DNA of 64,000 nt from Anaerobacillus sp. CMMVII (GTDB taxonomy: Bacteria > Bacillota > Bacilli > Bacillales > Anaerobacillaceae). Shown in pieces: positions 17,085 through 25,743 of the stretch (the stretch's first letter is position 1; the number at the start of each line of letters is the position of its first letter). The stretch covers positions 62,001 through 126,000 of the forward strand of contig NZ_JACEHK010000006.1 in the NCBI RefSeq assembly GCF_025377685.1. The letters are read 5' to 3'. Position numbers and translations under genes: made by a program. The notes beneath the pieces were generated by a model that had not been told where the DNA came from, did not search any database, and was given only the letters and a program-made list of their open reading frames with translations.

Positions 17085-17956
17085 GTGGATGCTATCAAAC
17101 TGACAGATATCTTTAAAACTCTGAACGAATTTCTAGCTTTTTATGGAATTGACGAGAGCAAACTTTCAAGCTATACCCAGGAGAGATTAGAGGAGAAAAC
17201 AAATGTTCACATTTTTGAACCTCCAAAACCAACGAAAACAGTCTTGCTGATTCATGGCTACTTTGATCATTCAGGGTCTTTTAAAAATGTAATTAATTAT
17301 TTTCTTTCCCTAAACTATCGAGTCGTTAGTTACGATTTAGAAGGACATGGTTTGTCTAATGGTAATAGAGGAGAAATCCATGATTTTGATGATTATGTAC
17401 AAGAGTTTCGAAAAGTTCTAGCTTTTGTGAAGGGAATAATTATTATCCTACAATGATTATTGCCCATAGTACTGGAGCGGCCATCTGTACACAATATTTA
17501 TTACAATATCGAGGTCATTTTGAAAAAGTCATCTATTTAGCGCCGTTAGTAAGAGCTGCCAATTGGCATTATATAGTAGCTTCTTCAAAAGTTGTTCCAA
17601 AGTTTAAACAACAGCTTACAAGAAAGTTCGCCCAAAACTCTTCAGACGCTGATTATCTTGAATTTGCCCAAAAAGATCCTTTGCAATGTCGGTATATATC
17701 AGTTCCTTGGGTGCTTGCGATGATCAAGTGGAACAAAAAAGTAGAAGAGCTGCAGCCTTCTACTCAAGAAATCTATATCATTCAAGGTACTTTAGATGGA
17801 ACGGTCGAATGGAAATATAATGTTTCTTTTTTACGAAAGAAATTTCCGTTTGCACAAATAGCACTAGTAACTGATGGACGACACCAAATAATGAATGAAG
17901 GCCCACTGATTAAAAAAATCGTATTTTCACTTATTGAGAAGTTTCGTTTACTCTAA
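17085..17956 (+). pseudogene. Alpha/beta hydrolase (lysophospholipase-like), one frameshift
   Basis: The first frame runs from GTG 17085 (behind GAGGAGGG) to about 17437, giving VLLIHGYFDHSGSF (oxyanion-hole region) and YDLEGHGLSNGNRGEIHDFDDYV. The second frame continues with the nucleophile elbow AHSTGA, then QGTLDGTV with the acid region and DGRHQIMNEG with the catalytic histidine. Joining them at a G run near 17435 (one missing G) gives a 290-residue monoacylglycerol-lipase/lysophospholipase-like enzyme. The 3' end overlaps the convergent MFS gene by 26 bases. Confidence 0.82.
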
Positions 17957-19079
17957 TTCTCCATTGAATAGTCAGAGCTAAACAGATCATGATAACTGCC
18001 CCAATCAATAACCCTTGATTTGGGGCGACATTTATCGCCCCAACGATGAACGATCCAACAACAACCCCTAAGGAAAAAAAAGCATAAAACAAACCGAATG
18101 CTTTGCCACGTTCATGCTTAGTAGAGTGATCAATAACTAAGGCAGTAACGGATGGGAAAATGCAGGCAAATCCAATCCCATAAAAAAACATCGCGATAAA
18201 CAAAATGATGATTTGCTCAAATGAACTTAAGATGACCAAACCGATACAAACGAAAACCATGCCGGTAATGACCATTTTTTCTCGTTTGACTTGATCAAAG
18301 AGCTTATTTGTTGGTAAGACAAAAACTAGGATGGCCACAATACCAAAAGTGCTTAAGAGCATACCGGAAAAAGCAACGCTTTGCCCTGCTTCTGCTATTT
18401 TTAAAGGAAGCATGTAAGCTAGAATTCCTAATGTTAGCATCAACGAAAAAGCACCGATATAAGCATTAATTAACGGCGGTAAGCCTAGTAATTTTTTTAT
18501 TTCTGAGGAATTAAATCCAGTTTGCTTTGTTTGTTTTGGAGTGTAATTTTCTTTTAGGATAAACAAAATGAAAATCGCTGTTACAAAGAACAAGGCACTA
18601 ATTATATAAAAAACCCAAACGATTCCTAAGGATTTAGTGACTAACGCGCCAAAAGCAGGACCAATAATGGCAGAAATTCCAACCCCAGCGCCTGAAAAAG
18701 CCATCGTTTTTCCCCGGTTACCTGAACGCGAATAATCCCCTAGAAAGGCAAAGGCACTAGGTACAAGTAAGCCACCACCAAGACCATGGATGAGACGCAT
18801 GGTTAACAGCTGTGATGGAGTTGTCACAAAGGTATAACCGACGAGACAAACACTTACAAAAAACATTCCAAGGACAAGAATTCTTTTTCTCCCAAATTTA
18901 TCAATCCATTGACCAGCAATAATATTTCCTCCCATATTTGCAAGGGAATACATGCCAACGATTAAACCAATTACCAGGCTAGAAGCCCCTAAACTTTGGG
19001 CAAAGGGTGCAATAATTGGTAACTGAGAAAATGTATCTAAAAATGCTATAACAACAATAAAATAAACGAAATAAATCAC
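17931..19079 (-). CDS. MFS transporter
   Basis: A 382-residue membrane protein with 12 predicted segments. It has the MFS loop 2-3 motif GQWIDKFGRKRILVLG near residue 58 and the related loop motif between segments 8 and 9 (NKLFDQVKREKMV). The Pro/Gly-rich segment GAGVGISAIIGPAFGALV (motif C-like, segment 5) suggests a drug/H+ antiporter type exporter. The substrate is not identifiable. The start is GTG at 19079 with GGGAGG before it. It converges on and slightly overlaps the alpha/beta hydrolase. Confidence 0.9.
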   Translation of the reverse strand: MIYFVYFIVVIAFLDTFSQLPIIAPFAQSLGASSLVIGLIVGMYSLANMGGNIIAGQWIDKFGRKRILVLGMFFVSVCLVGYTFVTTPSQLLTMRLIHGLGGGLLVPSAFAFLGDYSRSGNRGKTMAFSGAGVGISAIIGPAFGALVTKSLGIVWVFYIISALFFVTAIFILFILKENYTPKQTKQTGFNSSEIKKLLGLPPLINAYIGAFSLMLTLGILAYMLPLKIAEAGQSVAFSGMLLSTFGIVAILVFVLPTNKLFDQVKREKMVITGMVFVCIGLVILSSFEQIIILFIAMFFYGIGFACIFPSVTALVIDHSTKHERGKAFGLFYAFFSLGVVVGSFIVGAINVAPNQGLLIGAVIMICLALTIQWRIRVNETSQ

Positions 19080-19226
19080 AAAAATCCTCCCAAGTCCTGT
19101 TAATAATTATCTGTATTATACATTACCTTAGCTGTTTTACGATAATTTTTACCATTTTAACAACAAATGTCCAAGGATGATAACGTTTCAAACTACAAAC
19201 GATATCATTAGGAGGTGAGTTGGAAA

Positions 19227-19382
19227 ATGGCACAAGACGTATTATGTGAAGTAAACAACTGTAAGTATTGGGCAAACGGAAACCTTTGCTCTGCTGATTC
19301 GATCTATGTAGTCAGTCACACAGGAAAAGAAGCAGAAAGTCAAAAAGAAACTGACTGTAAAACGTTCGAAGCCGAACACTAA
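19227..19382 (+). CDS. DUF1540 domain small cysteine protein
   Basis: A 51-residue protein, MAQDVLCEVNNCKYWANGNLC followed by a tail ending DCKTFEAEH. The spacing of four cysteines (C-x4-C-x8-C and a distal DC) is the DUF1540 pattern of small metal-binding or disulfide-linked proteins common in spore-formers. A GGAGGTGAG site precedes the ATG, and a near-perfect terminator follows 11 bases after the stop, so it is monocistronic. Confidence 0.82.
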   Translation: MAQDVLCEVNNCKYWANGNLCSADSIYVVSHTGKEAESQKETDCKTFEAEH

Positions 19383-19392
19383 GCTCCTCCAA

Positions 19393-19429
19393 CCAACAAT
19401 GCATTCGAACAATGCATTGTTGGTTTTTT
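19393..19429 (+). terminator. Rho-independent terminator after the DUF1540 gene
   Basis: Perfect 13-base stem CCAACAATGCATT / AATGCATTGTTGG, 5-base loop, then TTTTTT. Confidence 0.95.
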
Positions 19430-19501
19430 ATGTCTAATTTGAAGTATGTTTCCTTAATTATTAGCAAAACTAACGTTGAAATACTTAAGGAGGAGGTTTC
19501 A

Positions 19502-19765
19502 TTGGGGAGTATTCCGATAGAACAAGCGATGTTAGCGATTCAACAAGCAAGATTGGCGATGCAACAGGGATTAATCCGGATAGACCATGAGCAATTTACG
19601 AGAGTTGAGCAACAATTGCAACTTGCTCAAGAAGTTATTATTGAGGCTAAACAAAAGGCGAGTGCAAATGAAGAACAGCTCTTAGAACAAGCCAGTGTTT
19701 CGCTTTTTGATGTAATGGAACAACTGCACGAAAGAAAACAACCATCGAATTTACAAAATGGCTAA
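19502..19765 (+). CDS. Small helical protein, unknown function
   Basis: An 87-residue protein starting at TTG 19502 behind GGAGGAGG; the longer frame from 19412 runs through the preceding terminator and is unlikely. The sequence is rich in Gln, Glu and Ala (AMLAIQQARLAMQQGLI, QQLQLAQEVIIEAKQKA) with heptad-like spacing, suggesting a two- or three-helix bundle or coiled coil. I do not recognise the family; its composition resembles the DUF2564 protein at 47398 but I cannot align them. It is followed closely by the LysM/NlpC gene, so the two may be cotranscribed. Confidence 0.6.
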   Translation: MGSIPIEQAMLAIQQARLAMQQGLIRIDHEQFTRVEQQLQLAQEVIIEAKQKASANEEQLLEQASVSLFDVMEQLHERKQPSNLQNG

Positions 19766-19796
19766 TAGAAGTACGAAAAAAAGGAGGGTATATTAA

Positions 19797-20834
19797 ATGC
19801 TACATAAATACAAAATTATCGTCTTAACGATTTGTTTTTTCTCAATGATTTGTTCTCCGGTAATGGCTTATGAAGCTGTTCCGGAGGCTGGGATCGCCAT
19901 AAATGGAAAAATGGTTGATGGCATAAAACCAATAAAAATATCGGGTAAGTACTACGTTCCGTTTAGAGATCTTTCTAAATTATTAGGGTACAACGATATT
20001 CGTTTTGAGTCGAATACGAAAACATATCAGATTACAGATGGATCCACTGTGGTACGTTTAACAATGGGGGGATCGAGAGCACGTAGAGGTGATGAGTATA
20101 TAAATATTGATCCTCCAAGATGGTTAAATGAAATGGCTTATGTCTCGTTAGACGCAGCAAGTAGCTTGTTTAACTCTTTTATTTACTTCAAACCAGAGAA
20201 CGGTTCAATCCAAGTTGAAAAGCCGGCAACTAGATATCGTGTTCAATCAGGGGATACACTATGGTTAATTTCAGAAGCTCACCATACGACTGTTCAGCGG
20301 TTAATGGCTGCCAATGGATTAACCTCTACGCTCATTTACCCTGGTCAAATATTAAAGCTTCCTCCTCGGGCTCAAACAAAGGAACTGGAACCGATCAAGG
20401 AGAAAAAACCGGTTGAAAAAGTCCCAAGTAACGATTCACAAATTCGTTCAGAAATTATTAACGTGGCACAAAGGTTCATAGGGGCAGGTTATAAATTCGG
20501 AGCAACTTTAGATGAAGCACCAAGATTATTCGACTGTTCTTCTTATACGCAATATGTATTTAACCAAAAGGGGATTCAACTCCCAAGAACATCCAGGGAA
20601 CAAGCAGGATTAGGTTCTTCTGTTCCGGTAGCATCACTAAAACAAGGAGATTTATTGTTTTTCCAATCACCAACCCTGTATTCTGATGGTAGGGTAGGTC
20701 ACTTAGGAATTTACATGGACGGTGGTCATATGATACACGCTTCCTCATCAAATGGTGTTCATATTACGTATAATGTGTTTAGCAATAGTTACTGGGGAAA
20801 AAATTATTTATTTGCAAAGCGTATTCTAGAGTAA
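19797..20834 (+). CDS. Secreted NlpC/P60 hydrolase with copper-amine-oxidase-like stalk and LysM domain
   Basis: 345 residues. A signal peptide (KYKIIVLTICFFSMICSPVMAYE) precedes a copper amine oxidase N-terminal-like domain (about 30-140: IAINGKMVDGIKPIKISGKYYVPFRDLSKLLGY in outline). A LysM domain follows (about 147-190: YRVQSGDTLWLISEAHHTT, IYPGQILKLP), then a Lys/Pro/Glu linker and an NlpC/P60 domain (about 220-345). Catalytic Cys is in FDCSSYTQYVF and histidines are in GHLGIYMDG and MIHASS. It should bind glycan through LysM and cut stem peptides. AAGGAGGG precedes the ATG. Confidence 0.92.
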   Translation: MLHKYKIIVLTICFFSMICSPVMAYEAVPEAGIAINGKMVDGIKPIKISGKYYVPFRDLSKLLGYNDIRFESNTKTYQITDGSTVVRLTMGGSRARRGDEYINIDPPRWLNEMAYVSLDAASSLFNSFIYFKPENGSIQVEKPATRYRVQSGDTLWLISEAHHTTVQRLMAANGLTSTLIYPGQILKLPPRAQTKELEPIKEKKPVEKVPSNDSQIRSEIINVAQRFIGAGYKFGATLDEAPRLFDCSSYTQYVFNQKGIQLPRTSREQAGLGSSVPVASLKQGDLLFFQSPTLYSDGRVGHLGIYMDGGHMIHASSSNGVHITYNVFSNSYWGKNYLFAKRILE

Positions 20835-20852
20835 TTTATATAGAATGCAGTA

Positions 20853-20893
20853 AAAAAGGTATAATGCTCATACTGAGGGCATTATACCTTTTT
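20853..20893. terminator. Bidirectional terminator
   Basis: AAAAAGGTATAATGC pairs with GCATTATACCTTTTT around a 12-base loop, between the NlpC/P60 gene and the convergent exonuclease gene. Confidence 0.9.
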
Positions 20894-20915
20894 GTTTTAG
20901 GTTTTTAAATTAGCG

Positions 20916-21845
20916 TTATGCCGTCAATCGTTGGAGTGGTGATGTCATATGTTCGTGAAGTATCATAATTTTACAACCATAAGAATAATGCTTGTTATAA
21001 CTAACGAGAAGGTCATGATAAAACTCAATCAGCATACGGACATACAAGATGATTTCTTCATTAAAAAGCTGCGAGCGATTGATTAGGACGTTCTCATATT
21101 TCTTAACAAGCTTGCTTGTCCTTTTTAGTAACTTTCTAGCACTGCGGATGTTTGAAATAATTGTAATTTGTTTAAACAGATTTTGAAGATCATTTTTCAA
21201 ATATGCTTTTAATTGCAAATTAATATCACATTTTAAGGTAATATCTTGGTCATGAAAAATGAATTGCTTAAGCATAATTAAATCTGATTTTACAAGTTCT
21301 TCACTAAATGCCAGATAAACACGTAATGTATTATACGCATCGTACATTGGGTTGTGCTTTTCACCATAAAAATTCAAATCATATAGTGCTAGTGCGGTCT
21401 CTACTGACGGATTTGTCTTAGAAACTCGTTTTGAAAAAGTTTCTTGAAAATCAACGTAGCGATTTTTCACCATGGCAATTGTCGTCTGAGGGATGTCATG
21501 ACGTGAAGCATCTAGTTCTAACCTTGAGATGTCGTTCGTTGACCAAGAGAAAAAGCGTGATGTTTCTACAATGCCAACCCAGGTAAAAAACTCTTTCAAG
21601 ACAACTGGAAAACCATCGGCAAATGCTAAGTCGCAATCTTCAATATGTGTTAAGCTTTTACAAAATTCACTAAGTGGTTCTGTTTGCAGCGGTTTTATAA
21701 ATCGATCAAAGGATGTGATCGATTTAGTTTCTAAATCATATTTTACAGCCCCGAGTCGAATGCTTTCCATATCTGCATATGGCATTCCTTCCTTCGAACA
21801 AAGCATCTCAAAATCAAAAAAGACAAATTGATTTACTTCCGTCAT
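20916..21845 (-). CDS. DEDDh 3'-5' exonuclease domain protein, KapD-like N-terminus
   Basis: This 309-residue protein has an N-terminal exonuclease domain (about 1-190) with FVFFDFEMLC (first Asp/Glu pair), DIEDCDLAF-type Exo II region and a final HNPMYDAYNTLRVY with the DEDDh histidine and aspartate. Such enzymes remove 3' nucleotides from DNA or RNA; KapD of B. subtilis affects sporulation kinase signalling. The C-terminal 110 residues are an extension rich in Lys, Leu and Ile of unknown role. It starts at ATG 21845 with GGAGGGAG upstream. Confidence 0.8.
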   Translation of the reverse strand: MTEVNQFVFFDFEMLCSKEGMPYADMESIRLGAVKYDLETKSITSFDRFIKPLQTEPLSEFCKSLTHIEDCDLAFADGFPVVLKEFFTWVGIVETSRFFSWSTNDISRLELDASRHDIPQTTIAMVKNRYVDFQETFSKRVSKTNPSVETALALYDLNFYGEKHNPMYDAYNTLRVYLAFSEELVKSDLIMLKQFIFHDQDITLKCDINLQLKAYLKNDLQNLFKQITIISNIRSARKLLKRTSKLVKKYENVLINRSQLFNEEIILYVRMLIEFYHDLLVSYNKHYSYGCKIMILHEHMTSPLQRLTA

Positions 21846-21921
21846 TTAACTCCCTCCTTTCATTCCAATTGCTTATTATAAGATGTTGGAAGTGGGGGAG
21901 CAATACGAAATTATTTCCAAC

Positions 21922-22545
21922 TCAAGAATTAGCAGCATCGCTTAGTAATAGTTGCTCTTCTTTATATATCTCTTTAATAGGAGATGTTTTGTAACGCCCA
22001 ATTAGGAATGAGGCGATCATAATAGCTACAATTGAATACAAAGCACTTTGCCATCCTACCAAAAATACGGCAAATAAGAGGATGAGGGTATCACAAAGGA
22101 AAATGACGTAGCCTCGATTGATTGCTAGTTTTTTATCTAAGAACAAAGCAAGGATATGAATACCACCTAAGGATGAACCATTATTTAGTACAAGTGTTAC
22201 TCCAATCCCAATGAAAATACCAGCTACTAGAGAAGCCGTCATTGGAGGAATTTGAATTGTAGGAATTAGTAAGTTTAGAGAATCTTGAATAATTGAAATT
22301 CCAATAATAGAAAGTAAGCTAGAGAGAGTAAACCATTTCCCAAGTTCATAAAGTGATATGACAAAGAAAGGTAAGTTGACTACTACAAACAATCCGCTCC
22401 AGGAAAGGGGAGTTATGTAGGTTAACATTGTAGCAACACCAGCGGTACCCCCAAAAGTTAGCATGCTTTGAGACAATATATGTAGTCCAAATGCTGTGAA
22501 AAATAAACCAAATAGGACATAAGAGAATTTCTTGAATAGTTGCAT
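21922..22545 (-). CDS. YitT family membrane protein, short form without C-terminal domain
   Basis: A 207-residue protein with five or six membrane segments and YitT-family features: SMLTFGGTAGVATMLTY, a Gly-rich LVAGIFIGIGVTLVLNNGSSLGG, and LDKKLAINRGYVIFLCD. Typical YitT proteins are near 280 residues and end with a soluble DUF2179 domain; here the protein stops shortly after RYKTSPIKEIYKEE, so that domain is absent. Role unknown, possibly a transporter. AGGTG precedes the ATG. Confidence 0.85.
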   Translation of the reverse strand: MQLFKKFSYVLFGLFFTAFGLHILSQSMLTFGGTAGVATMLTYITPLSWSGLFVVVNLPFFVISLYELGKWFTLSSLLSIIGISIIQDSLNLLIPTIQIPPMTASLVAGIFIGIGVTLVLNNGSSLGGIHILALFLDKKLAINRGYVIFLCDTLILLFAVFLVGWQSALYSIVAIMIASFLIGRYKTSPIKEIYKEEQLLLSDAANS

Positions 22546-22662
22546 TTTATCACCTATTAATCTTTTAATTATTTAATAGATTAAAGTAACAAAATGCATA
22601 GGTCAATTAATTAACAACGCAAGGCAAAATGAAAGTTTTTTCTAAATGTTAGAATAATTAAG

Positions 22663-22700
22663 TTTCACGTTATGCGTGAAAAGCCAAGCATTAGCTTGGC
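22663..22700 (-). repeat. Twin-hairpin repeat core, copy A
   Basis: Two adjacent hairpins, TTCACG/CGTGAA and GCCAAGC/GCTTGGC, match the core of the larger palindromic elements at 23870, 30310 and 54415. Orientation is opposite to copy B. Only the core is recognisable here. Confidence 0.7.
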
Positions 22701-22728
22701 TCCGGCGATCATTGATTTCTACTGTTAT

Positions 22729-23559
22729 TTAGTTATAGGAAGGTTTTGTTAATGGGCAATTTTGGGCCTGAGTTTTTAATTCTGGTGCGTAATAACTTAA
22801 TTTTTTGATGAAATAGCATGTTTCAGGAATGTGGTGCTCTAAAAACCGTAGAGTTGTTCTTGTGAAGACCTCTGTGCCCAAATATAGGGCAATCGCTTCT
22901 TCAACAAATTGATACATCTCAATTGTTGTTTGGCCAATTTGTCTCGACAATCGCTGTTGACGTGGAATTCCTGGAGGTGAAAATCGTAATAATGAGCGCA
23001 TCTGCTTATTTTGAACAAGATATCCTTGGAACCTAGCAATATAAGCTTCCGTTTGATTTGTCATTGCTAGCTCGACAGGATCTAACACATTACGGAACAA
23101 AACAGCGTGCCCTAATTGATCCTCTAACCATAAATCAAGTAGGTCGACAAGTGGTAATGCTGGGAAGGGTTGGCCGTTTATATAATGGGATAAAATGCGG
23201 ATATATTCTTGATTTTCTCCTAATGTCCCGTTTAAGTATGTAGGAGATAGGTTTAAGTTCACTTTATTTTGGACACGTAAATTTTGCATTAGACCCTCGA
23301 ATTGATAATATCCAGTGACGATTGGCCAGGCTTCGTTAGAAAATTGGATTAGTTCATTAGAAGTATAAGAAAGATTGTGATCCAGCATAGCTAACCTTTC
23401 TCTTAATTGACTGAAAGCTTGAATATAGTTGTTTGCAGTTGTGACGTATTCTCGCTCAACAGGCGATAAGTGGTCACGGACAAAGTAAGCATGATCCTCT
23501 AAAATTTCTAACCAAAACGAATGTTCTTCCCACGGACTAATCAAATTTGTTTCTCCCAC
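22729..23559 (-). CDS. DUF2935 family protein
   Basis: 276 residues, beginning SPWEEHSFWLEILEDHAYFVRDHLSP, which is the hallmark of DUF2935. A second half has a similar helical-repeat appearance (LLDLWLEDQLGHAVLFRNVLDPVE), so the protein is probably two four-helix bundles with His/Glu residues placed as in ferritin-like metal sites. Function is unknown. The start is GTG at 23559 behind AGAAGGGAG. It stands alone. Confidence 0.85.
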   Translation of the reverse strand: MGETNLISPWEEHSFWLEILEDHAYFVRDHLSPVEREYVTTANNYIQAFSQLRERLAMLDHNLSYTSNELIQFSNEAWPIVTGYYQFEGLMQNLRVQNKVNLNLSPTYLNGTLGENQEYIRILSHYINGQPFPALPLVDLLDLWLEDQLGHAVLFRNVLDPVELAMTNQTEAYIARFQGYLVQNKQMRSLLRFSPPGIPRQQRLSRQIGQTTIEMYQFVEEAIALYLGTEVFTRTTLRFLEHHIPETCYFIKKLSYYAPELKTQAQNCPLTKPSYN

Positions 23560-23869
23560 GTTTTCTCAAACTCCCTTCTCGCTATGTTTTCTATATTCTA
23601 TATGAGTGAATGAATTTCATAATTACCTTAATCAAGCTGTATCAATCTATATGTAGTTGACGATGATTTTACGCAACTGCATATAGAACATAAAGCGGAA
23701 ATATCGAATTATAAAATTCATTATTATAGGTTAAATATATGATTTTTGACTATTAAAAAGAATGGGAATTTCGATTATTGTATTTACTTTGTAATAGAAA
23801 CTACCCGGGAGTTTACTTTTCTTCATTTAAATTGCTGTTAAGTTAGAAAGTTATAGGTTGAATATTTTT

Positions 23870-24060
23870 AAATTCCGCTTTTCTAAAAGATTGTAAAAGC
23901 TTTTAGGTCGTAACCAAGCGAATGCTTGGTTCTTCACACTTTGCGTGAAGCTATTGAGAATAAATAAGCCATGGAGACAAATAAATTTGTCCCCAAAAGC
24001 TTATTTATTCTCAATAGACGACCAAAAAGCAAGAAAGTTTACGAACACAGCCTATTTAAT
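23870..24060 (+). repeat. Palindromic twin-hairpin element, copy B (longest)
   Basis: Outer arms GCTTTTAGGTCGT (23899-23911) and ACGACCAAAAAGC (24018-24030) are inverted with one mismatch. Inside are the twin hairpins (23912-23950) and a perfect 19-base inverted repeat (23951-23969 with 23999-24017) enclosing GACAAATAAATTTGTC. The flank TTTACGAACACAGCCTATTT recurs, diverged, at the other copies. It occupies much of the 670-base gap before the ger operon; the remaining sequence shows no gene. Confidence 0.85.
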
Positions 24061-24071
24061 AGAAAAGAGAT

Positions 24072-24143
24072 GAAAGTTCACTTTCTTTTATTGAAATAGT
24101 AGGTTCGGTTAGTTATCTGTTGTATTGGAGAAAGTGAACTTTC
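24072..24143. repeat. 15-base perfect inverted repeat upstream of the ger operon
   Basis: GAAAGTTCACTTTCT at 24072-24086 is inverted exactly at 24129-24143, leaving a 42-base loop. It lies 87 bases before the gerA start and directly after palindromic element copy B. It may be part of that element or a separate regulatory structure. Confidence 0.7.
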
Positions 24144-24229
24144 TTGGATCAAATGGAAAAAATCGCATAATTTAACGTTTGTTTGCAAACTTTAACGGTA
24201 GGATATTTTATATGGGGGACATTTCCACT

Positions 24230-25729
24230 ATGAATGAAAAAAAGTGGCAAACGAAAAATAAGTTAGCTTCAACGGTAGAACCTACAGAAGCTGACGGGAA
24301 TAATTCAAATTCAACCAGTGAAAATGAAAAGCCTTCATTAGAGGTTGTTTTAGACCAATTCAAAGATTGCGAAGATTTCATCGAAAAGAAATATTGCGAT
24401 GACAAAGTTGAAGTTCTTTATTTAAGTTCTATTGTTGATGGTACAAAACTAGAAAAGGATATTTTGGATCCTATATCATTACTGCAAAAAGAAGCTGTAT
24501 CAGCTTGGCTCAAGAAAAAAGATATCTCAGAAGCATCTACGATAAAAGAAATCAAAGACGAAATATTGAATGGCAGTGCAGCCATTTTTTTTGAAGGGAA
24601 GGCCTATTTTTACAAGGTATTTGGTGCTGAACAACGAGGCGTTGAAAAGAGCGATACAGAAACAGTTATAGTTGGCGCACACGACGCATTTGTTGAGGAT
24701 ATTAACACAAATTTATCGCTAATTAGAAGAAGGGTAAAAAGCTCCAATCTTAAAGTCATCAAGCTTCGAGTAGGAGAAATAACCAAAACAACCGTCTATC
24801 TTTTGTATATTGATGGCATCGCTAATATGGAAATGGTAGAAGAGATGAAAAAGCGGATTGTCGCTGTCGAAATCGATTCCGTTTTTGATACAAACATGCT
24901 GTCACAAATCATTGATGAAACGCCTGATACGTTATTTCCACAGTACTACAATACCGAACTTCCAGATGTAATTCGTTCTAAGCTCGTTGCAGGTAAAATG
25001 GCTGTTCTTTTGGACGGTAGCCCTGTAGTCATAAGTGCACCAACAAGTTTTTTTGAATTTATTCAATCCCCCGATGACTACAATCAGCGTTGGTGGATCG
25101 GATCGAGTATGCGCCTGTTAAGAGCGATCGCTATTTTAATTACAGTTTTGTTTACTGCGGTGTATGTTGCTGTTATCACTTTTCACTATGAGGTGTTACC
25201 AGAGGATTTACTAATGACATTGGCAGAATCGAGAGCACGAGTGCCTTTTCCTCCTTTGATTGAAGCACTTTTAATGGAGGTTACAATTGAACTCCTCCGT
25301 GAGGCGGGGGCGAGATTACCTACAAAGGTTGGCCAAACAATCGGGATTGTAGGAGGTATCGTTATTGGAACCGCAGCTGTAGAAGCTGGATTTACGAGTA
25401 ATGTACTAATTATTGCTGTAGCCAGTTCTGCGATTGCTTCCTTTGTTCTTCCAAGTTATAACATGAGTAATGCCATTCGAATTGTCCGATTCGTGATCAT
25501 TATATTGGCTGGTTTTTTAGGAGTGTTCGGAATTGTCTTAGGACTTGCATGGTTTATTATTCACGTGACATGTTTAACTAGTCTGAAGACGCCATATTTA
25601 ATTCCTGTTTCTCCGTTTTACCTACGAGACTGGAAAGATATTTTTATTCGCGCGCCTTATCGGTTATTGAAAGATCGACCTGTGCATACAAAAACAAAGA
25701 ATGTCGTTCATAATAAAATGAAGCAATAA
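24230..25729 (+). CDS. Spore germination receptor subunit A (GerA family)
   Basis: About 499 residues. The long hydrophilic N-terminal domain (about 1-290) contains the family landmarks DCEDFIEKKY, YLSSIVDGTKLEKDIL and DLLDGSPVVI-type PVVISAPTSFFEFIQSPDDY. It is followed by membrane segments (LRAIAILITVLFTAVYVAVITFHYE and later ones) and the conserved VPFPPLIEALLMEVTIELLREAGARLP. It sits in the inner spore membrane as part of a nutrient receptor. I chose ATG 24230 because GGGGGAC is well placed before it; in-frame ATGs lie at 24179 and 24212. First gene of the ger operon. Confidence 0.93.
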   Translation: MNEKKWQTKNKLASTVEPTEADGNNSNSTSENEKPSLEVVLDQFKDCEDFIEKKYCDDKVEVLYLSSIVDGTKLEKDILDPISLLQKEAVSAWLKKKDISEASTIKEIKDEILNGSAAIFFEGKAYFYKVFGAEQRGVEKSDTETVIVGAHDAFVEDINTNLSLIRRRVKSSNLKVIKLRVGEITKTTVYLLYIDGIANMEMVEEMKKRIVAVEIDSVFDTNMLSQIIDETPDTLFPQYYNTELPDVIRSKLVAGKMAVLLDGSPVVISAPTSFFEFIQSPDDYNQRWWIGSSMRLLRAIAILITVLFTAVYVAVITFHYEVLPEDLLMTLAESRARVPFPPLIEALLMEVTIELLREAGARLPTKVGQTIGIVGGIVIGTAAVEAGFTSNVLIIAVASSAIASFVLPSYNMSNAIRIVRFVIIILAGFLGVFGIVLGLAWFIIHVTCLTSLKTPYLIPVSPFYLRDWKDIFIRAPYRLLKDRPVHTKTKNVVHNKMKQ

Positions 25730-25743
25730 AGGAGCTGATTGTT

